DNA of 64,000 bases from Polyangiaceae bacterium (GTDB lineage Bacteria; Myxococcota_A; Polyangia; Polyangiales; Polyangiaceae). The first letter of the stretch is position 1. Every line of letters begins with the position of its first letter. Positions 8,515 through 21,746 of this stretch are shown here, one piece after another. The position numbers and the translations under genes are program-made. Where the stretch lies: contig JAHBVY010000001.1 of the NCBI GenBank assembly GCA_019637265.1, positions 806,001 to 870,000 of the forward strand, written 5' to 3'. The notes beneath the pieces are model-generated. The model did not search any database and was not told where the DNA came from. It was given only the letters and a program-made list of their open reading frames with translations.

Positions 8515-10857
8515 TCAAGCGGGCCCGGCATCGCAGCGCACGCCGCGCAACACCCCGATGTTGTTGCCCTCGATGCACTCCTCCGTGGTCCCCTCCGGGT
8601 CGGCGACCACGTAGACGTCCGTCGGGTCGCTCGACACCGGCGCCGAGCAGCTCACCTCGATGCACGCGCCGACGCCCACCGTCGCTGCGATGCTGGTCTC
8701 GCACAGCACGTTCCCAGTGGCGCTCCCCGCGTGGAAACGCACCGGCGCGCCCACCCCGATGGGCAGCGTGCCGCGGTTGCAGATGGAGGCGGAGAGCGTC
8801 GCCACGCCGCGCTCGCAGGTGAAGGGCGCGCCGCGCGCCGTCAAATCCGGGATGCCGAGCGCCTCCAGATCGCCTTGCACGTTCTGACGGAAGTTGTTGA
8901 GGTCGGCTTGCTGCCAGTTGCGCTGCACGGCGGACGTCATCGGGATCTCTCCGCGGTCGCCCACGTGGGTCACGGCGTAGGCGTGCTGGTTCCACACCGG
9001 GCGCGAGGCCGCCCAGCGGTCCATCACGTCGCGCAGCACCACCACGCCGCGGCTCCGCTCATAGGTCGTGGAGGGCATCAGCGGATCCGTCGCCGGGCAG
9101 CTGATGTTCCCGTAGTCGTTCACCGAGGAGACAATTTCCGTATGGAAATCGCCATCGACGTCGACGATCACCGGGTTCTCATAGGTGGTGCCGCTGGAGC
9201 GCGAGGCGCTGTAGAGCACGGTGCCCGTCTTCCCGTCGTAGATGCGGAGGAAGCACTCATCGGCGTACACCGCCTCGGCGGAGCCGTCCGCGTCGAAGTC
9301 GAACACGGACGAGCCGGTGACCCGCGAGCTCATGTCTTGCGACGGTTGGCTCCACAGCACGCCGTCCGTGCGCGCCTGACCATTGCAGCCCGCCGGGTCG
9401 CCGCCGCTCAAGCAGTCGAAGTCGAACACCACGTACTGCCCAGCGCCCGCGGTCGCGAACTCGCGCCGCCCATCACCATCGAAGTCCGCGATGGTCGGCG
9501 CGCCGCCACCGCCGCCTGGCACCGCGAACGGCCCGAACACCACGGTGCCCTCCAGCGTCTGCACCCGGATCGTCCCGTCGGAGACGACCACCACCTCCGG
9601 GCGATCTTCACCGCCGAAGGCCGCGAGCGGGAAGTTGCCGAGCTCCGCCACGGCCACCTGCCCCGCGGTGAGCGCGCCGTTGAAATACGGCTCGACCACC
9701 CAGGTGCGGCTCGCGGTGTCCCAGCCGTAGATGGCGTTGCCCGTCACCAGCTCGACGCCGCCGTCGTGATCGACGTCGGCCACCACCGGGACCACGCCCA
9801 CGCTGTAGGCGAGGAAGCCGAGATCACTCGAGATCAGGCAACCGTCAGCGTCATAGACGACCCCGCCGTACAAAATCTCGGGGACGCCGTCGTCGTCCAG
9901 ATCATGGATCGAGGGGCCGCTCCACTTGTCGGTGCCGCCCGTGTTGTCGGGCACGTCGGGCGGACCGCCAGGGATGGAGCAGCTGCCGGAGCGCCACAGC
10001 TGGCTGAAGGTGCCCGCCGCCGCGTCGTAACGGAACGCGTACAGCCCACCTTGGTGCGCCGGCGCCACGATCTCGGCGCGCCCGTCGCCATCCAAATCGC
10101 CCAGCGCGACCCCGGAGGGTGACATCAGCCCCTCCGGGAAGGTGAACTGCTGCTCGCAGGTGGCGCCGTCGATCACCCGCAGCACGCCAGGGGCGTGGTA
10201 GCTCCCCGCGGTCGGGAAGCTGACGAACGCGATCGAGGGGCGGAGCGTGTTCGGATCGCCGTCGAAGTTGAAGTCGACGACCATCGGCGTGCTCATCACG
10301 TGGATGTGGTCAGGGAATGGATCGCCGGGCGGCGGCCCCGTCCACGCGCACTGGACCTGCGGCTCGATGGCGCCGATGTCGATGCTGACGGTGCACGACG
10401 CGTTGTGATCGTGGCCGGCGGGGACGCCGAACGGGATGCAGTGGCCGTCGCGACAGTAAGTGTCGTTCTGGCACTCCTCCGAGCTGGTGCAGGCGCCCTC
10501 CGACGGCGCGCACAGATCCTCCACGCACACGTCGCCCGCCGCGCAGCAGCGCGCGCCGCACGCCACGCCGACGTCGCAGTCCCCGCTGCCGGTGCCGCCC
10601 GTCGCCCCGGCGTCGAAGGTCAGCCCTGCTGTCCCACCCGAGCCGCCGCCCGCGCTGCCGCCGTCGCCCGCGGCGCCGCCTGCGCCTGGAGACTGGCACC
10701 TGCCCGCGATGCACTCACCGAACACGCAGTCAGCGTTCGTCTGACAGCCGCCCGAAGCGGTGTCGCCACCCCCTCCGCACGCCGTCGCGCCCGACAGCAC
10801 CGCCACGGCGGCGCCGACACAACCCACGAGCCCCCGAACCCAAGCACGGCTGACCAT
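8515..10857 (-). CDS. FG-GAP/VCBS-repeat lipoprotein
   Basis: 780 residues. Signal peptide with lipobox GATAC (Cys27), a Cys-rich EGF-like/MopE-like region (about 33-150, with QTNADCVFGECIAGRCQ and a GGTAG-type Gly linker), then a long beta-propeller region made of FG-GAP-like blades with calcium-loop Asp patterns (DFNFDGD, DLDGDGRAE, DVDHDGG, DFDGDGRRE, DFDADGS, DVDGDFHTE). The C-terminal about 120 residues (from PFTCERG) resemble a CARDB-type adhesive domain. Probably a surface-exposed, calcium-binding adhesion or binding protein of a type common in myxobacteria. One blade, DFHTEIV, carries an AT-rich palindrome at 9134-9149. No strong Shine-Dalgarno sequence. Confidence 0.8.
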   Translation of the reverse strand: MVSRAWVRGLVGCVGAAVAVLSGATACGGGGDTASGGCQTNADCVFGECIAGRCQSPGAGGAAGDGGSAGGGSGGTAGLTFDAGATGGTGSGDCDVGVACGARCCAAGDVCVEDLCAPSEGACTSSEECQNDTYCRDGHCIPFGVPAGHDHNASCTVSIDIGAIEPQVQCAWTGPPPGDPFPDHIHVMSTPMVVDFNFDGDPNTLRPSIAFVSFPTAGSYHAPGVLRVIDGATCEQQFTFPEGLMSPSGVALGDLDGDGRAEIVAPAHQGGLYAFRYDAAAGTFSQLWRSGSCSIPGGPPDVPDNTGGTDKWSGPSIHDLDDDGVPEILYGGVVYDADGCLISSDLGFLAYSVGVVPVVADVDHDGGVELVTGNAIYGWDTASRTWVVEPYFNGALTAGQVAVAELGNFPLAAFGGEDRPEVVVVSDGTIRVQTLEGTVVFGPFAVPGGGGGAPTIADFDGDGRREFATAGAGQYVVFDFDCLSGGDPAGCNGQARTDGVLWSQPSQDMSSRVTGSSVFDFDADGSAEAVYADECFLRIYDGKTGTVLYSASRSSGTTYENPVIVDVDGDFHTEIVSSVNDYGNISCPATDPLMPSTTYERSRGVVVLRDVMDRWAASRPVWNQHAYAVTHVGDRGEIPMTSAVQRNWQQADLNNFRQNVQGDLEALGIPDLTARGAPFTCERGVATLSASICNRGTLPIGVGAPVRFHAGSATGNVLCETSIAATVGVGACIEVSCSAPVSSDPTDVYVVADPEGTTEECIEGNNIGVLRGVRCDAGPA

Positions 10858-10928
10858 GCCGCAGTATCGCAGAAGGCGGGCCGCTCCGCAGCCCCGATCA
10901 GGTCAATCTAGCTCACGTGCTGCGCTGC

Positions 10929-11408
10929 TCAGCGCACGCTGGGTGGCAGCGACGCGCGGTGGAGCGCCGGCAGCTTCTCCGCGAGCCGCGCCTCCAAGCC
11001 GGAGAAGTCGTATTTGTCGGGGCGCTGATCGCGCGGCAGCGCGGCGATGTCGTAGGCCGCCGAACGCGCGGCCTCGAGCTTGGGCCGTGGCAGACCGAGC
11101 TGCTCGCCCAGCTGCCTCAACGTGGACAGCTCAGCCGCGTTGACCACTCCATCCACTTGCGCGAGCCACGAGGCCACCGCGTAAGTGACCGCCTGCTGCC
11201 AGCCGTCCAGCTCGCTCAAGTCGATCGACGCGAGCTCCACGCGCTCGGTGGCCGCGCTGGTGACCGCCTCGGCGTCCTCGGGGCTCAGCCCGTAGGCGGA
11301 GACCGCGCGGGCCAGCGCCTTGGACTCATCTTGCTTCAGCAGACCATCCGCCGCGACGACGGCGGCGATGGCGAGGAACGACTCACGAGGCAGGGTTGAG
11401 GAAGACAT
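10929..11408 (-). CDS. TerB-like domain protein
   Basis: 159 residues, no signal peptide. Two similar helical segments are seen: VVAADGLLKQDESKALARA (about 17-35) and AQVDGVVNAAELSTLRQLG, each with the ADG/VDG...E pattern of TerB/DjlA-N type domains, in which acidic residues bind metal ions. TerB proteins are linked to tellurite resistance and membrane stress, but many stand-alone copies have no known role. It lies alone between the FG-GAP lipoprotein and tRNA-Asp, all on the minus strand. Confidence 0.68.
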   Translation of the reverse strand: MSSSTLPRESFLAIAAVVAADGLLKQDESKALARAVSAYGLSPEDAEAVTSAATERVELASIDLSELDGWQQAVTYAVASWLAQVDGVVNAAELSTLRQLGEQLGLPRPKLEAARSAAYDIAALPRDQRPDKYDFSGLEARLAEKLPALHRASLPPSVR

Positions 11409-11585
11409 CGCGGCGCGAGCCTACCCGACGCCTCGCGCGGTGACTACCCGTTCGAGGCCTCACGGCGTGGTGCCGTCCAACCCACTCCCTCACCCTCGTC
11501 CAGAGAACGGGGGTTCGCCCCCACTGCCTGTCGCCCCACGTCACCGCGAACCCACCGAGCGGCCTCCAACTGCCAGAAACGAAAC

Positions 11586-11609
11586 AAGGCAGCCACGAGG
11601 GGCTGCCTT
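11586..11609 (-). terminator. Terminator after tRNA-Asp
   Basis: AAGGCAGCC (11586-11594) and GGCTGCCTT (11601-11609) form a 9-bp stem with a 6-base loop. On the minus strand it is followed by GTTTCGTTTC, a U-rich run, 75 bp past the tRNA 3' end. Confidence 0.75.
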
Positions 11610-11683
11610 TGCTTGGCTTGGCTTGGTCTCTGGCGCGGCGGGTTGGGCTGCGACAGCGTTGGGCCGTGACAGAGCTTCGATGG

Positions 11684-11760
<77 letters not shown>

Positions 11761-11823
11761 GAAGCGGTGGAGCGGGTGTTTAACACAGGTGCTCCACGTG
11801 ACAAGCCGAAAAATGAGCGGGCG

Positions 11824-12975
<1,152 letters not shown>

Positions 12976-13108
12976 GGCGCCGCGAGCCTAGCCACGGCGA
13001 CCCGCTTCCACAACCGAACGCCACGCGCCTGGCCAAGGAGGCGCACCACGGAGCACACCGAAGGGCGACGCCAAGCGCTGGCGCCGCCCCGTTCGGTGTC
13101 GCTCGGGC

Positions 13109-14707
13109 TCAGGCCTGACGCCGACGGCGCAGCAGCCCCAACCCCAGCAGCGCGAGCCACGCCCACTGCCGCGGCGCCGTGTCCCCCGGGACCTGGCAGC
13201 CGCAGCCGCTCGCCTCGGTCTGCTGACCGCGCCCGATGCCTGGCCCGCTGCCAGCGGCGCCGCCAGAGCCCGCGGTGCCGCCCGAGGCGCTGCTGCCGCC
13301 GGTGCCCCCGACCCCGCCGATGCCGATGTTGCCGCCGATGCCGATGCTGCCACCGGTGCCACCGCCGCCGGTGCCGCCCGTGGCGTTCTCGTCGTCCACG
13401 CAGCTCCCCGCCTCGCACTTCTGGCCCACCGGGCAGCTGGCGCCCTCACAGTCGTCGACGCAGGTGCCTGAGACGCAGTGGGTGTTCGGGGCGCAAGTCA
13501 CCTCCCCGCAGCCCTCCGTCACGCAAGCGAGCGACGCCGAGCCGCACTCGAAGCCGCTATCGCAGCCGGTGCAGCCGCACTTCAGCACGCACACGCCGAG
13601 CGTCGGCTCGCAGTAGTAGTCCGACTCACAGGTGACCCCCTCACAGGGATCCAGGCAGGCGCCCTGACGGCACAGCTGACCATGGGGGCAGGCCACGTCA
13701 TCGCACGGCGCGCGGCACTGGCCGCGCACGCACACCTGGCCCGCGTCACAGCTCACGCCGACGCAGTCGGTGTCCACGCACAGCCCGTTCTCACACTGGA
13801 AGCCGGCCGCGCACTTGAACTCGCCGCCGCTACACGAGGGGCGACACACGCCGCGATCACAGACCAAGCCCTCACCGCACAGCTCGCCCTCATCCACCTC
13901 GCCGTCGCAGTCGTCGTCGATGGCGTTACAGACCTCTGGGGTGGCGGTCTCGTTGGGGAGGCACTCCACGGCGCCCGAGATGCACTGGGTGGTGCCGAAG
14001 CCGCACTTGCCCTGCTCCCCCGTGTCACAAGGCAGCCCGCCGCCCGAGCAGCGGATCCCCTCGACGCGCATCAGCAGGTCTTCGAAGTCGTTGTCACCGC
14101 CGGTGAAGAGATCTTCCCACCCGAAGTAGAACGCCGGCTGCAGATCGGCCCGCGTCGTGTTCATGATCAGGAGGTGGATCCAGTTCGTGGGTGAACCGGG
14201 GGTGTTGTCGTCGTTGTACCGGTCCTCGCTGTAGAAGAAGTAGCCGAGGGTGTTGGCGAGGTCATCCCACCTGACGCAGTTGCCGACCGCGCCCTGGGTG
14301 GTGGCCTGGAAGAATCCGATGTCACCACCCGCCCAGCGCGGATCGGAGCGCACGTCGAGCGTCTTCACGGTGCCGACGCCCTCCGTGCAGGTGATGAACT
14401 CGTAGAGCTCCTGCGGGTCCGGCTTGCTGCCGGTGACGTTGTACCAACCGAACGAGTTCGCCTGGCCTCCACCGCGCGCGATCACCGTGAAGGTGAGCGA
14501 GCACTGCGGCGTGAAGGTCTGCGGCGTGATCGCCGCGTCCGTCAGCGGCTCGATCGTCTCGCCCTCGGCGCTCAGGAAGCTCCGCAGCGCGTTGCCGACG
14601 GGGATGACGGTGCCGTCCGGCTGCTCCAGCGCCGCGGCCGGCAGCGTGAAGGCGAGCGCCGCCAGCGCGAGTGAGGTGGAGATCCCGAAGCGACGTGTGC
14701 GACCCAT
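13109..14707 (-). CDS. Secreted DUF4114 / Cys-rich protein with MYXO-CTERM-like tail
   Basis: 532 residues from ATG 14707. A signal peptide (ending near LPAAALE) is followed by a beta-rich domain whose end GWEDLFTGGDNDFEDLLMRV matches DUF4114. Next come a MopE-like segment (CNAIDDDCDGEVDEGELC) and many EGF-like Cys repeats (CDRGVCRPSC, CVRGQCRAPC, CVSGTCVDDC), then a Gly/Thr linker. The tail SGCGCQVPG, a hydrophobic helix and RRRR forms a MYXO-CTERM-like sorting signal, so the protein is probably processed and anchored at the surface. The longer frame upstream has no signal peptide and was rejected. No clear Shine-Dalgarno sequence. Confidence 0.82.
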   Translation of the reverse strand: MGRTRRFGISTSLALAALAFTLPAAALEQPDGTVIPVGNALRSFLSAEGETIEPLTDAAITPQTFTPQCSLTFTVIARGGGQANSFGWYNVTGSKPDPQELYEFITCTEGVGTVKTLDVRSDPRWAGGDIGFFQATTQGAVGNCVRWDDLANTLGYFFYSEDRYNDDNTPGSPTNWIHLLIMNTTRADLQPAFYFGWEDLFTGGDNDFEDLLMRVEGIRCSGGGLPCDTGEQGKCGFGTTQCISGAVECLPNETATPEVCNAIDDDCDGEVDEGELCGEGLVCDRGVCRPSCSGGEFKCAAGFQCENGLCVDTDCVGVSCDAGQVCVRGQCRAPCDDVACPHGQLCRQGACLDPCEGVTCESDYYCEPTLGVCVLKCGCTGCDSGFECGSASLACVTEGCGEVTCAPNTHCVSGTCVDDCEGASCPVGQKCEAGSCVDDENATGGTGGGGTGGSIGIGGNIGIGGVGGTGGSSASGGTAGSGGAAGSGPGIGRGQQTEASGCGCQVPGDTAPRQWAWLALLGLGLLRRRRQA

Positions 14708-14988
14708 TCGCCAAGCATACAGGCGGATGGGCCTCGCACCAATCGAGGGCGCGCCCGGGCGCAGAACGTGAGCGTCTGTCTCAGCGCGCTGCACGCCGTA
14801 TCCTGGCGGCTCCTCGGATTGGGGTTGGACGGCACCTCGCCGCTCAGCGACGTGAGGGCGGCACACGAATGTTTCGTCCCAGATCACGAGAGCCACCGAT
14901 CGGCTGCGTCAGCCACCCAGCGCCGCTCATGAGCGGCGCCAGGCGCCCAGCGCCGCTCGTGAGCGGCGTCGGCGCTCAGCGTCTCCAG
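14708..14988. other. Intergenic region downstream of tRNA-Val with two GC palindromes
   Basis: Two near-identical dyads follow the tRNA on the minus strand: a perfect 20-bp palindrome at 14920-14939 (arms GCGCCGCTCA) and a copy at 14950-14969 with one arm base changed. They may help end the tRNA transcript, though no U-tract follows. A TTGGACGGCACC dispersed repeat lies at about 14823-14835, upstream of the DUF4114 gene. No gene is supported. Confidence 0.6.
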
Positions 14989-15061
14989 TGGGCGGACACG
15001 GGCTCGAACCGTGGACATCCAGCTTGTAAGGCTGGCGCTCTACCAACTGAGCTATCCGCCC
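14989..15061 (-). tRNA. tRNA-Val (UAC)
   Basis: Reverse strand: acceptor GGGCGGA/TCCGCCC, D-arm AGCTCAGTTGGTAGAGC, anticodon stem CCAGC/GCUGG with loop CUUACAA (anticodon UAC), T-loop GGTTCGAGCC, discriminator A. CCA is not encoded. Confidence 0.95.
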
Positions 15062-15190
15062 TGAGCCATCCGCTCAGCCCGCCGAGGCGGGCCCGCCCAC
15101 CTAGCACAGGCCTGGCGCGTAGCCACTCCCGACCACTCGCGGGGCTTCGCAGCGCGGAGAAGCAGCGTGCCTGGCACGGGCGTCAACACT

Positions 15191-17668
<2,478 letters not shown>

Positions 17669-17710
17669 GGGCGTCCCTAGCGGGTTTGGTTTGCCTGCGC
17701 CAGCCGTGGC

Positions 17711-18964
17711 TCAGGCGAGCTCCGCTTCCTTCTCGTACACGACGAGCGGCCGCTCCTTGGTCAGGATCACGTCCTCGTTGATCACGACCTCGTTGACGCC
17801 CTTGGCGGACGGGATTTCATACATGATCTCCAGCATCGCCTCCTCGATGATGGCGCGCAGGCCGCGCGCGCCGCTCTGACGCTCGATCGCGCGCCGCGCC
17901 ACCGCCGAGAGCGACGCGGGGGTGAAGGTGCACTTCACGCCGTCCATCTCGAACAGCTTCTGGTACTGCTTCACCAAGCTGTTCTTGGGCTTGGTCAGGA
18001 TGTCGACCAACGCGTCCTCCGTGAGCTCGTGCAGCGTGGCGATCACCGGCAGGCGCCCGATGAACTCGGGGATGAGGCCGAACTTCAGTAAGTCCTCCGG
18101 CTGAACCGATTCGAGCAGCTGACCAAGCCGGAACTCCTCCTTGCTCTTGATGTCGGCGCCGAAGCCGAGCCGGCTCTGCCCCAGGCGGCGCTGGATGATC
18201 TGATCGAGCCCCACGAAGGCGCCGCCGCAGATGAACAGGATGTTCGTGGTGTCTATCTGGAGGAAGTCTTGCTGGGGGTGCTTGCGGCCACCCTTCGGGG
18301 GCACGTTGGCGACGGTGCCCTCGATGATCTTCAAGAGCGCCTGCTGCACGCCCTCCCCGGAGACGTCGCGGGTGATGCTCGGGTTGTCGCTCTTACGGCT
18401 GATTTTGTCGATTTCGTCGATGTACACGATGCCGCGCTGAGCACGCTCCACGTCGTGATCGGCGTTCTGCAGCAACTGGACGATGATGTTCTCGACGTCC
18501 TCACCGACGTAGCCCGCCTCGGTGAGGGTGGTGGCGTCCGCGATGGCGAACGGCACCTTGATGATCTTGGCGAGCGTCTGAGCGAGCAGTGTCTTGCCGC
18601 TGCCGGTGGGGCCGAGCAGCATGATGTTGCTCTTCGACAGCTCGATGTCCCCGGTGGCCACCTTGGAGTCGATCCGCTTGTAGTGGTTGTAGACCGCCAC
18701 CGAGAGGATCTTCTTCGCGCGCATCTGCCCGATGACGTACTCATCGAGGATCCCCTTGATCTCGTCCGGCTTGGGGATGGGCTCGGAGCCGTCGCTCGGC
18801 TCCTCCTTCTCCACCTCCTCCGCGATGATGTCATTGCAGAGCGCGATGCACTCGTCGCAGATGTACACCGTCGGCCCCGCGATCAGCTTCTTGACCTCTT
18901 TCTGGGACTTGCCGCAGAAGGAGCAGCACAGGTTGCCATTCGAATCGTCTCGACGTCGCTCCAC
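17711..18964 (-). CDS. clpX: ATP-dependent Clp protease ATP-binding subunit ClpX
   Basis: 417 residues from a GTG start. The N-terminal C4 zinc domain has Cys14-x2-Cys17 and Cys36-x2-Cys39. The AAA+ core has Walker A GPTGSGKT, Walker B IVYIDEID, the pore loop around GYVGED and the ClpP-docking IGF-type loop (SRLGFGAD, about residue 266). It unfolds tagged substrates and feeds them to ClpP. Shine-Dalgarno-like AGAGAG precedes the GTG. It lies 42 bp upstream of lon and is separated from clpP by an unusually long 578-bp spacer. Confidence 0.97.
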   Translation of the reverse strand: MERRRDDSNGNLCCSFCGKSQKEVKKLIAGPTVYICDECIALCNDIIAEEVEKEEPSDGSEPIPKPDEIKGILDEYVIGQMRAKKILSVAVYNHYKRIDSKVATGDIELSKSNIMLLGPTGSGKTLLAQTLAKIIKVPFAIADATTLTEAGYVGEDVENIIVQLLQNADHDVERAQRGIVYIDEIDKISRKSDNPSITRDVSGEGVQQALLKIIEGTVANVPPKGGRKHPQQDFLQIDTTNILFICGGAFVGLDQIIQRRLGQSRLGFGADIKSKEEFRLGQLLESVQPEDLLKFGLIPEFIGRLPVIATLHELTEDALVDILTKPKNSLVKQYQKLFEMDGVKCTFTPASLSAVARRAIERQSGARGLRAIIEEAMLEIMYEIPSAKGVNEVVINEDVILTKERPLVVYEKEAELA

Positions 18965-19542
18965 TGGGTACTCTCTTCAGTGATGATCTCGGGTCAGCTG
19001 CGAGCACCACGGGGCGCTCCCGCCCTGGATGGGACGCGGGAGCCGCGCGGCGCCGATCGGCAGGAGCAAGCCTAGGATCCGGGGGCAACCAGAGCAAGTC
19101 ACCGGCAGCCTCCCGGAGCGATTCATCGCGGCCTCGATCGGCGCCGCGCACCACGCATCCGTGGCCATCGCGTGGAGCGATCACGTTCGTGGCTCACGTT
19201 CGCGGCTCATGTCGTGGCGCGGTTCATCGCGGCCTCGATCGGCATCACGCGTCGAGCCGTGCGTCGTGCTCGTAGGGGCAGCCCCCTGTGGCTGCCCTGC
19301 CATCGTTGCCTCGTGAACGGCGCCTGATGGAGCACCCGCCAGGCACCCTTTCAGCGCAGCCAGCGGCTTGCCAAACCCCCTGCCCTGCCCCCCAAAACGA
19401 CCGACTCACCCTTCGAGGATTACTTGAAGGGTGAGCCGTGAGTCCCTGAAATATCAGAGAGATCTGAAATGGTTCAGCTGCCGGACTAGAGCGGCGATCA
19501 GTTGCCAGCGGCCCGATTTTTCCCCGCGAACCGTTGGTCGTC
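18965..19542. other. Long clpP-clpX spacer with repeats and a hairpin
   Basis: 578 bp with no supportable gene. It holds a direct repeat of about 21 bp (TTCATCGCGGCCTCGATCGG at about 19122 and 19221), a GTAGGGGCAGCC stem-loop (GGGCAGCC 19276-19283 / GGCTGCCC 19290-19297), the 10-bp-arm hairpin at 19405-19435 and an imperfect TCAG-N6-CTGA dyad near 19454. A separate clpX promoter would be expected here, but no clear -35/-10 pair was seen. Confidence 0.6.
19405..19435 (-). terminator. Hairpin downstream of clpP, possible terminator or attenuator
   Basis: A perfect 10-bp inverted repeat CTCACCCTTC / GAAGGGTGAG with an 11-base loop, about 110 bp past the clpP stop. On the minus strand TTTT follows about eight bases later, so termination may be partial. 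Confidence 0.5.
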
Positions 19543-20244
19543 CTAGGGCTTGCCGTCCGCAGCGCGGGGGGGGCGACTGAACACTTCGTCGATGATGCCG
19601 TACTCTTTGGCGGCGGCGGGGCTCATGTAGAAATCGCGATCGATGTCCTTGGTGATCTGCTCGCGATCGCGCCCCGTGGCCTCCACCAGGATGTCGACCA
19701 CCACCTCCTTGGCGTGGCGGATCTCGCGCGCCTGGATCTCGATGTCGGTCGCTTGACCGCGCGCGCCGCCGAGCGGCTGGTGGATCATGATGCGCGCGTT
19801 GGGCAGCGCGTAGCGGCGGCCCTTCTCCCCAGCGCAGAGCAGCAGCGCGCCCATGCTCGCCGCTTGTCCCAGGCAGATGGTGCTGACAGGGCAGCGGACG
19901 TACTGCATGGTGTCGTACATGGCGAGGCCCGCCGTGACCACGCCGCCCGGCGAGTTGATGTAGAGCTGGATGTCCTTGTCAGGATCCTCGCTCTCCAGGA
20001 ACAGGAACTGGGCGATCACGATGTTGGCGACGTCGTCGTCCACCGCGCTGCCAATGAACACGATCCGATCTTTCAGCAGGCGGCTGAAGATGTCCCAGGT
20101 GCGCTCACCCCGGTGCGTCGTCTCGACCACGTGGGGGTAAATCAGGCCGGCGTGCGGTGCGTCCTGCTGTTGGGCGCGCAGGGCGTCACCCGAGCGCTCG
20201 AGGATCGCCATTGCCTGGCCGCGGGTCTCTGGTCGCTTGATCAT
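19543..20244 (-). CDS. clpP: ATP-dependent Clp protease proteolytic subunit
   Basis: 233 residues. The catalytic triad is in place: Ser130 ([10 protein letters not shown]), His155 ([10 protein letters not shown]) and Asp204 (DRDFYMSP), with the exact spacing of E. coli ClpP (25 and 49). It forms the tetradecameric peptidase that works with ClpX. The N-terminus is about 30 residues longer than in E. coli and may be processed. The ATG at 20244 is preceded by AGGAGAGG, a strong ribosome site. It is downstream of tig in the conserved tig-clpP-clpX-lon order. Confidence 0.97.
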   Translation of the reverse strand: MIKRPETRGQAMAILERSGDALRAQQQDAPHAGLIYPHVVETTHRGERTWDIFSRLLKDRIVFIGSAVDDDVANIVIAQFLFLESEDPDKDIQLYINSPGGVVTAGLAMYDTMQYVRCPVSTICLGQAASMGALLLCAGEKGRRYALPNARIMIHQPLGGARGQATDIEIQAREIRHAKEVVVDILVEATGRDREQITKDIDRDFYMSPAAAKEYGIIDEVFSRPPRAADGKP

Positions 20245-20286
20245 CCCACCTCTCCTAGTATCCAGCGCTTCCTAGTCAACGGGCCG

Positions 20287-20466
20287 CGCCTCGGATAAGC
20301 GCTGCGCCTCAGATAAACCCCGTGGGCTCGGACGAGCCTGCGGCTCAGACAGCCCTGCGGCTCAGACAAGCCCCGCGGCTCGGACAAACCCCGCGGCTCA
20401 GACAAACCCTGCGGCTCGGACAAACCCTGCGGCTCGGACAAACCCTGCGGCTCGGACAAACCCTGC
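20287..20466. repeat. Tandem array of about ten 18-bp units between tig and clpP
   Basis: Unit GCGGCTCGGACAAACCCT; the last three copies next to tig are identical, and copies towards clpP are increasingly diverged, with one 17-bp unit. Copy-number variation by slippage is likely. One minus-strand frame would encode a LSEPQG repeat but has only a TTG start, so it is not called as a gene. Confidence 0.9.
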
Positions 20467-20471
20467 GGGAC

Positions 20472-21746
20472 TCAGGCGTCCTCGAGCTTGGCCTTGGACT
20501 CGATCAGGTCGAGCACCTTGTTCTCGAGCACCATCCCCACGAGGATCTCGCGGCGCTGTGGATCGCGGTACTCCGCGCGGAGCTTGGCGATGTTCTTACC
20601 AGTCTGCTCGGCGAGCTCCTTCAAGCCCTCTTCCAGCTCGGGCTCACCGATGGTGATCTTCTCGAGCCGGGCGATGGCGGCGATGAGCAGCCCCGCGCGC
20701 ACCTTGGACTCCGACTCGGCGGCGATCATCGCCCGCAAATCTGCGCCAATTTGCCCGGTTTGTCCGCGGCGCCGTGCGTCCATCAGCACCTCACGCTCGG
20801 TGAGCTCCGCCTGACGACGCACCAGCGAGGGCGGCACGGGGATCGGGTTCTTCTTGCAGAGATCGTTCACCAGCTGCTGCGCGAGCTGGTTCTCCGCGTC
20901 CTCCTCGAGCCGCGCCTTCAGCGTCTCGCGGAGCTTGTCCTTCAGATCGTCCAGCTTCTCGAAAGCCTCGTCCACGTCCTTCGCGAACTCATCGTCGAGC
21001 GACGGGAGCACGCGCGCCTTCACGTCCTTCACCGCGAACTGGAACAGCGCCGCTTGCCCCGAGAGCCGCTTGTGCGGGTGTGAGGGCGGCATCTGCACCG
21101 TGGTCTCCACCTGGTCCCCCGCCTTGGTGCCGGTGAGCACCTGCTCGATCTCCGCGAACAGGTTGGAGTTTCCGAGCTCGAGGGTCACGTCTTCCCCGCC
21201 CGCGTCCGCGACGTCTTTGCCAGCTACGCTGACCTTCAAGTCGACCGTGACGTGGTCCCCCGCCTGCGCGCCGCGCTCCTCCGAGAGGGGCTCCAGCGTG
21301 CTGTGCGCTTGCCGCAGCTTCTCGAGCTCGTCGTTCAGCGCCTCGTCCGTCACCTCGGTGGGGACGCGCTTGGCCTCCAGCGCCTCGTACTCCACCGCCT
21401 CGATCTCCGGCACCACCTCGAAGCGCGCCTTGTAGCTGAAGGCAGCGCCCTGCTTCAGATCCGCTGGCTCGATCGCCGGGTCGTTCAGCGGCTGCACCTT
21501 CTGCTCCGCCACCGCCTTCGGGAAGCTCTCGTCGATCAGGCGCTTGGCGACGTCCTCCGCCACGCGCGGTCCGAACAGCCGCTGGAGCACCTGACGAGGC
21601 GCCTTCCCCTTGCGAAACCCGCGGATCCGCGCGGACTTGGAGAGCGTCAGGTAGGCTTTCTCGATCTCGCTCGTGACTCGATCACCTGCGATCTCCACGT
21701 CGAACTCGACGAGGACCGGGCTCAGCTTCTGTACGTTGACCTGCAT
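20472..21746 (-). CDS. tig: Trigger factor (ribosome-associated chaperone, PPIase)
   Basis: 424 residues from ATG 21746, which gives the family-typical start MQVNVQKLSP. The ribosome-binding domain carries the GFRKGKAP signature (about 46-53), which docks on ribosomal protein L23. The PPIase (FKBP) domain covers roughly 160-240 (GDHVTVDLKVSVAGK...). The C-terminal helical chaperone arms follow. It folds nascent chains at the exit tunnel. The GTG at 21776 would add ten residues not found in the family. It heads the tig-clpP-clpX-lon run. The 18-bp tandem array begins a few bases past its stop. Confidence 0.95.
   Translation of the reverse strand: MQVNVQKLSPVLVEFDVEIAGDRVTSEIEKAYLTLSKSARIRGFRKGKAPRQVLQRLFGPRVAEDVAKRLIDESFPKAVAEQKVQPLNDPAIEPADLKQGAAFSYKARFEVVPEIEAVEYEALEAKRVPTEVTDEALNDELEKLRQAHSTLEPLSEERGAQAGDHVTVDLKVSVAGKDVADAGGEDVTLELGNSNLFAEIEQVLTGTKAGDQVETTVQMPPSHPHKRLSGQAALFQFAVKDVKARVLPSLDDEFAKDVDEAFEKLDDLKDKLRETLKARLEEDAENQLAQQLVNDLCKKNPIPVPPSLVRRQAELTEREVLMDARRRGQTGQIGADLRAMIAAESESKVRAGLLIAAIARLEKITIGEPELEEGLKELAEQTGKNIAKLRAEYRDPQRREILVGMVLENKVLDLIESKAKLEDA

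Noticed and set aside
10929-11408. TerB-like gene as part of a tellurite-resistance (ter) operon
   Set aside because: No TerC, TerD or other ter genes are nearby.
12976-13108. FMN riboswitch before ribB
   Set aside because: The leader is short and shows none of the conserved RFN-element blocks.
20241-20459. Minus-strand frame encoding a LSEPQG-repeat peptide
   Set aside because: It is a by-product of the 18-bp tandem array, has only a TTG start and no ribosome site, and one unit of 17 bp breaks the pattern.
20287-20466. Tandem array as a possible CRISPR
   Set aside because: Units are directly adjacent with no spacers; no cas genes are present. The same holds for 52115-52182.
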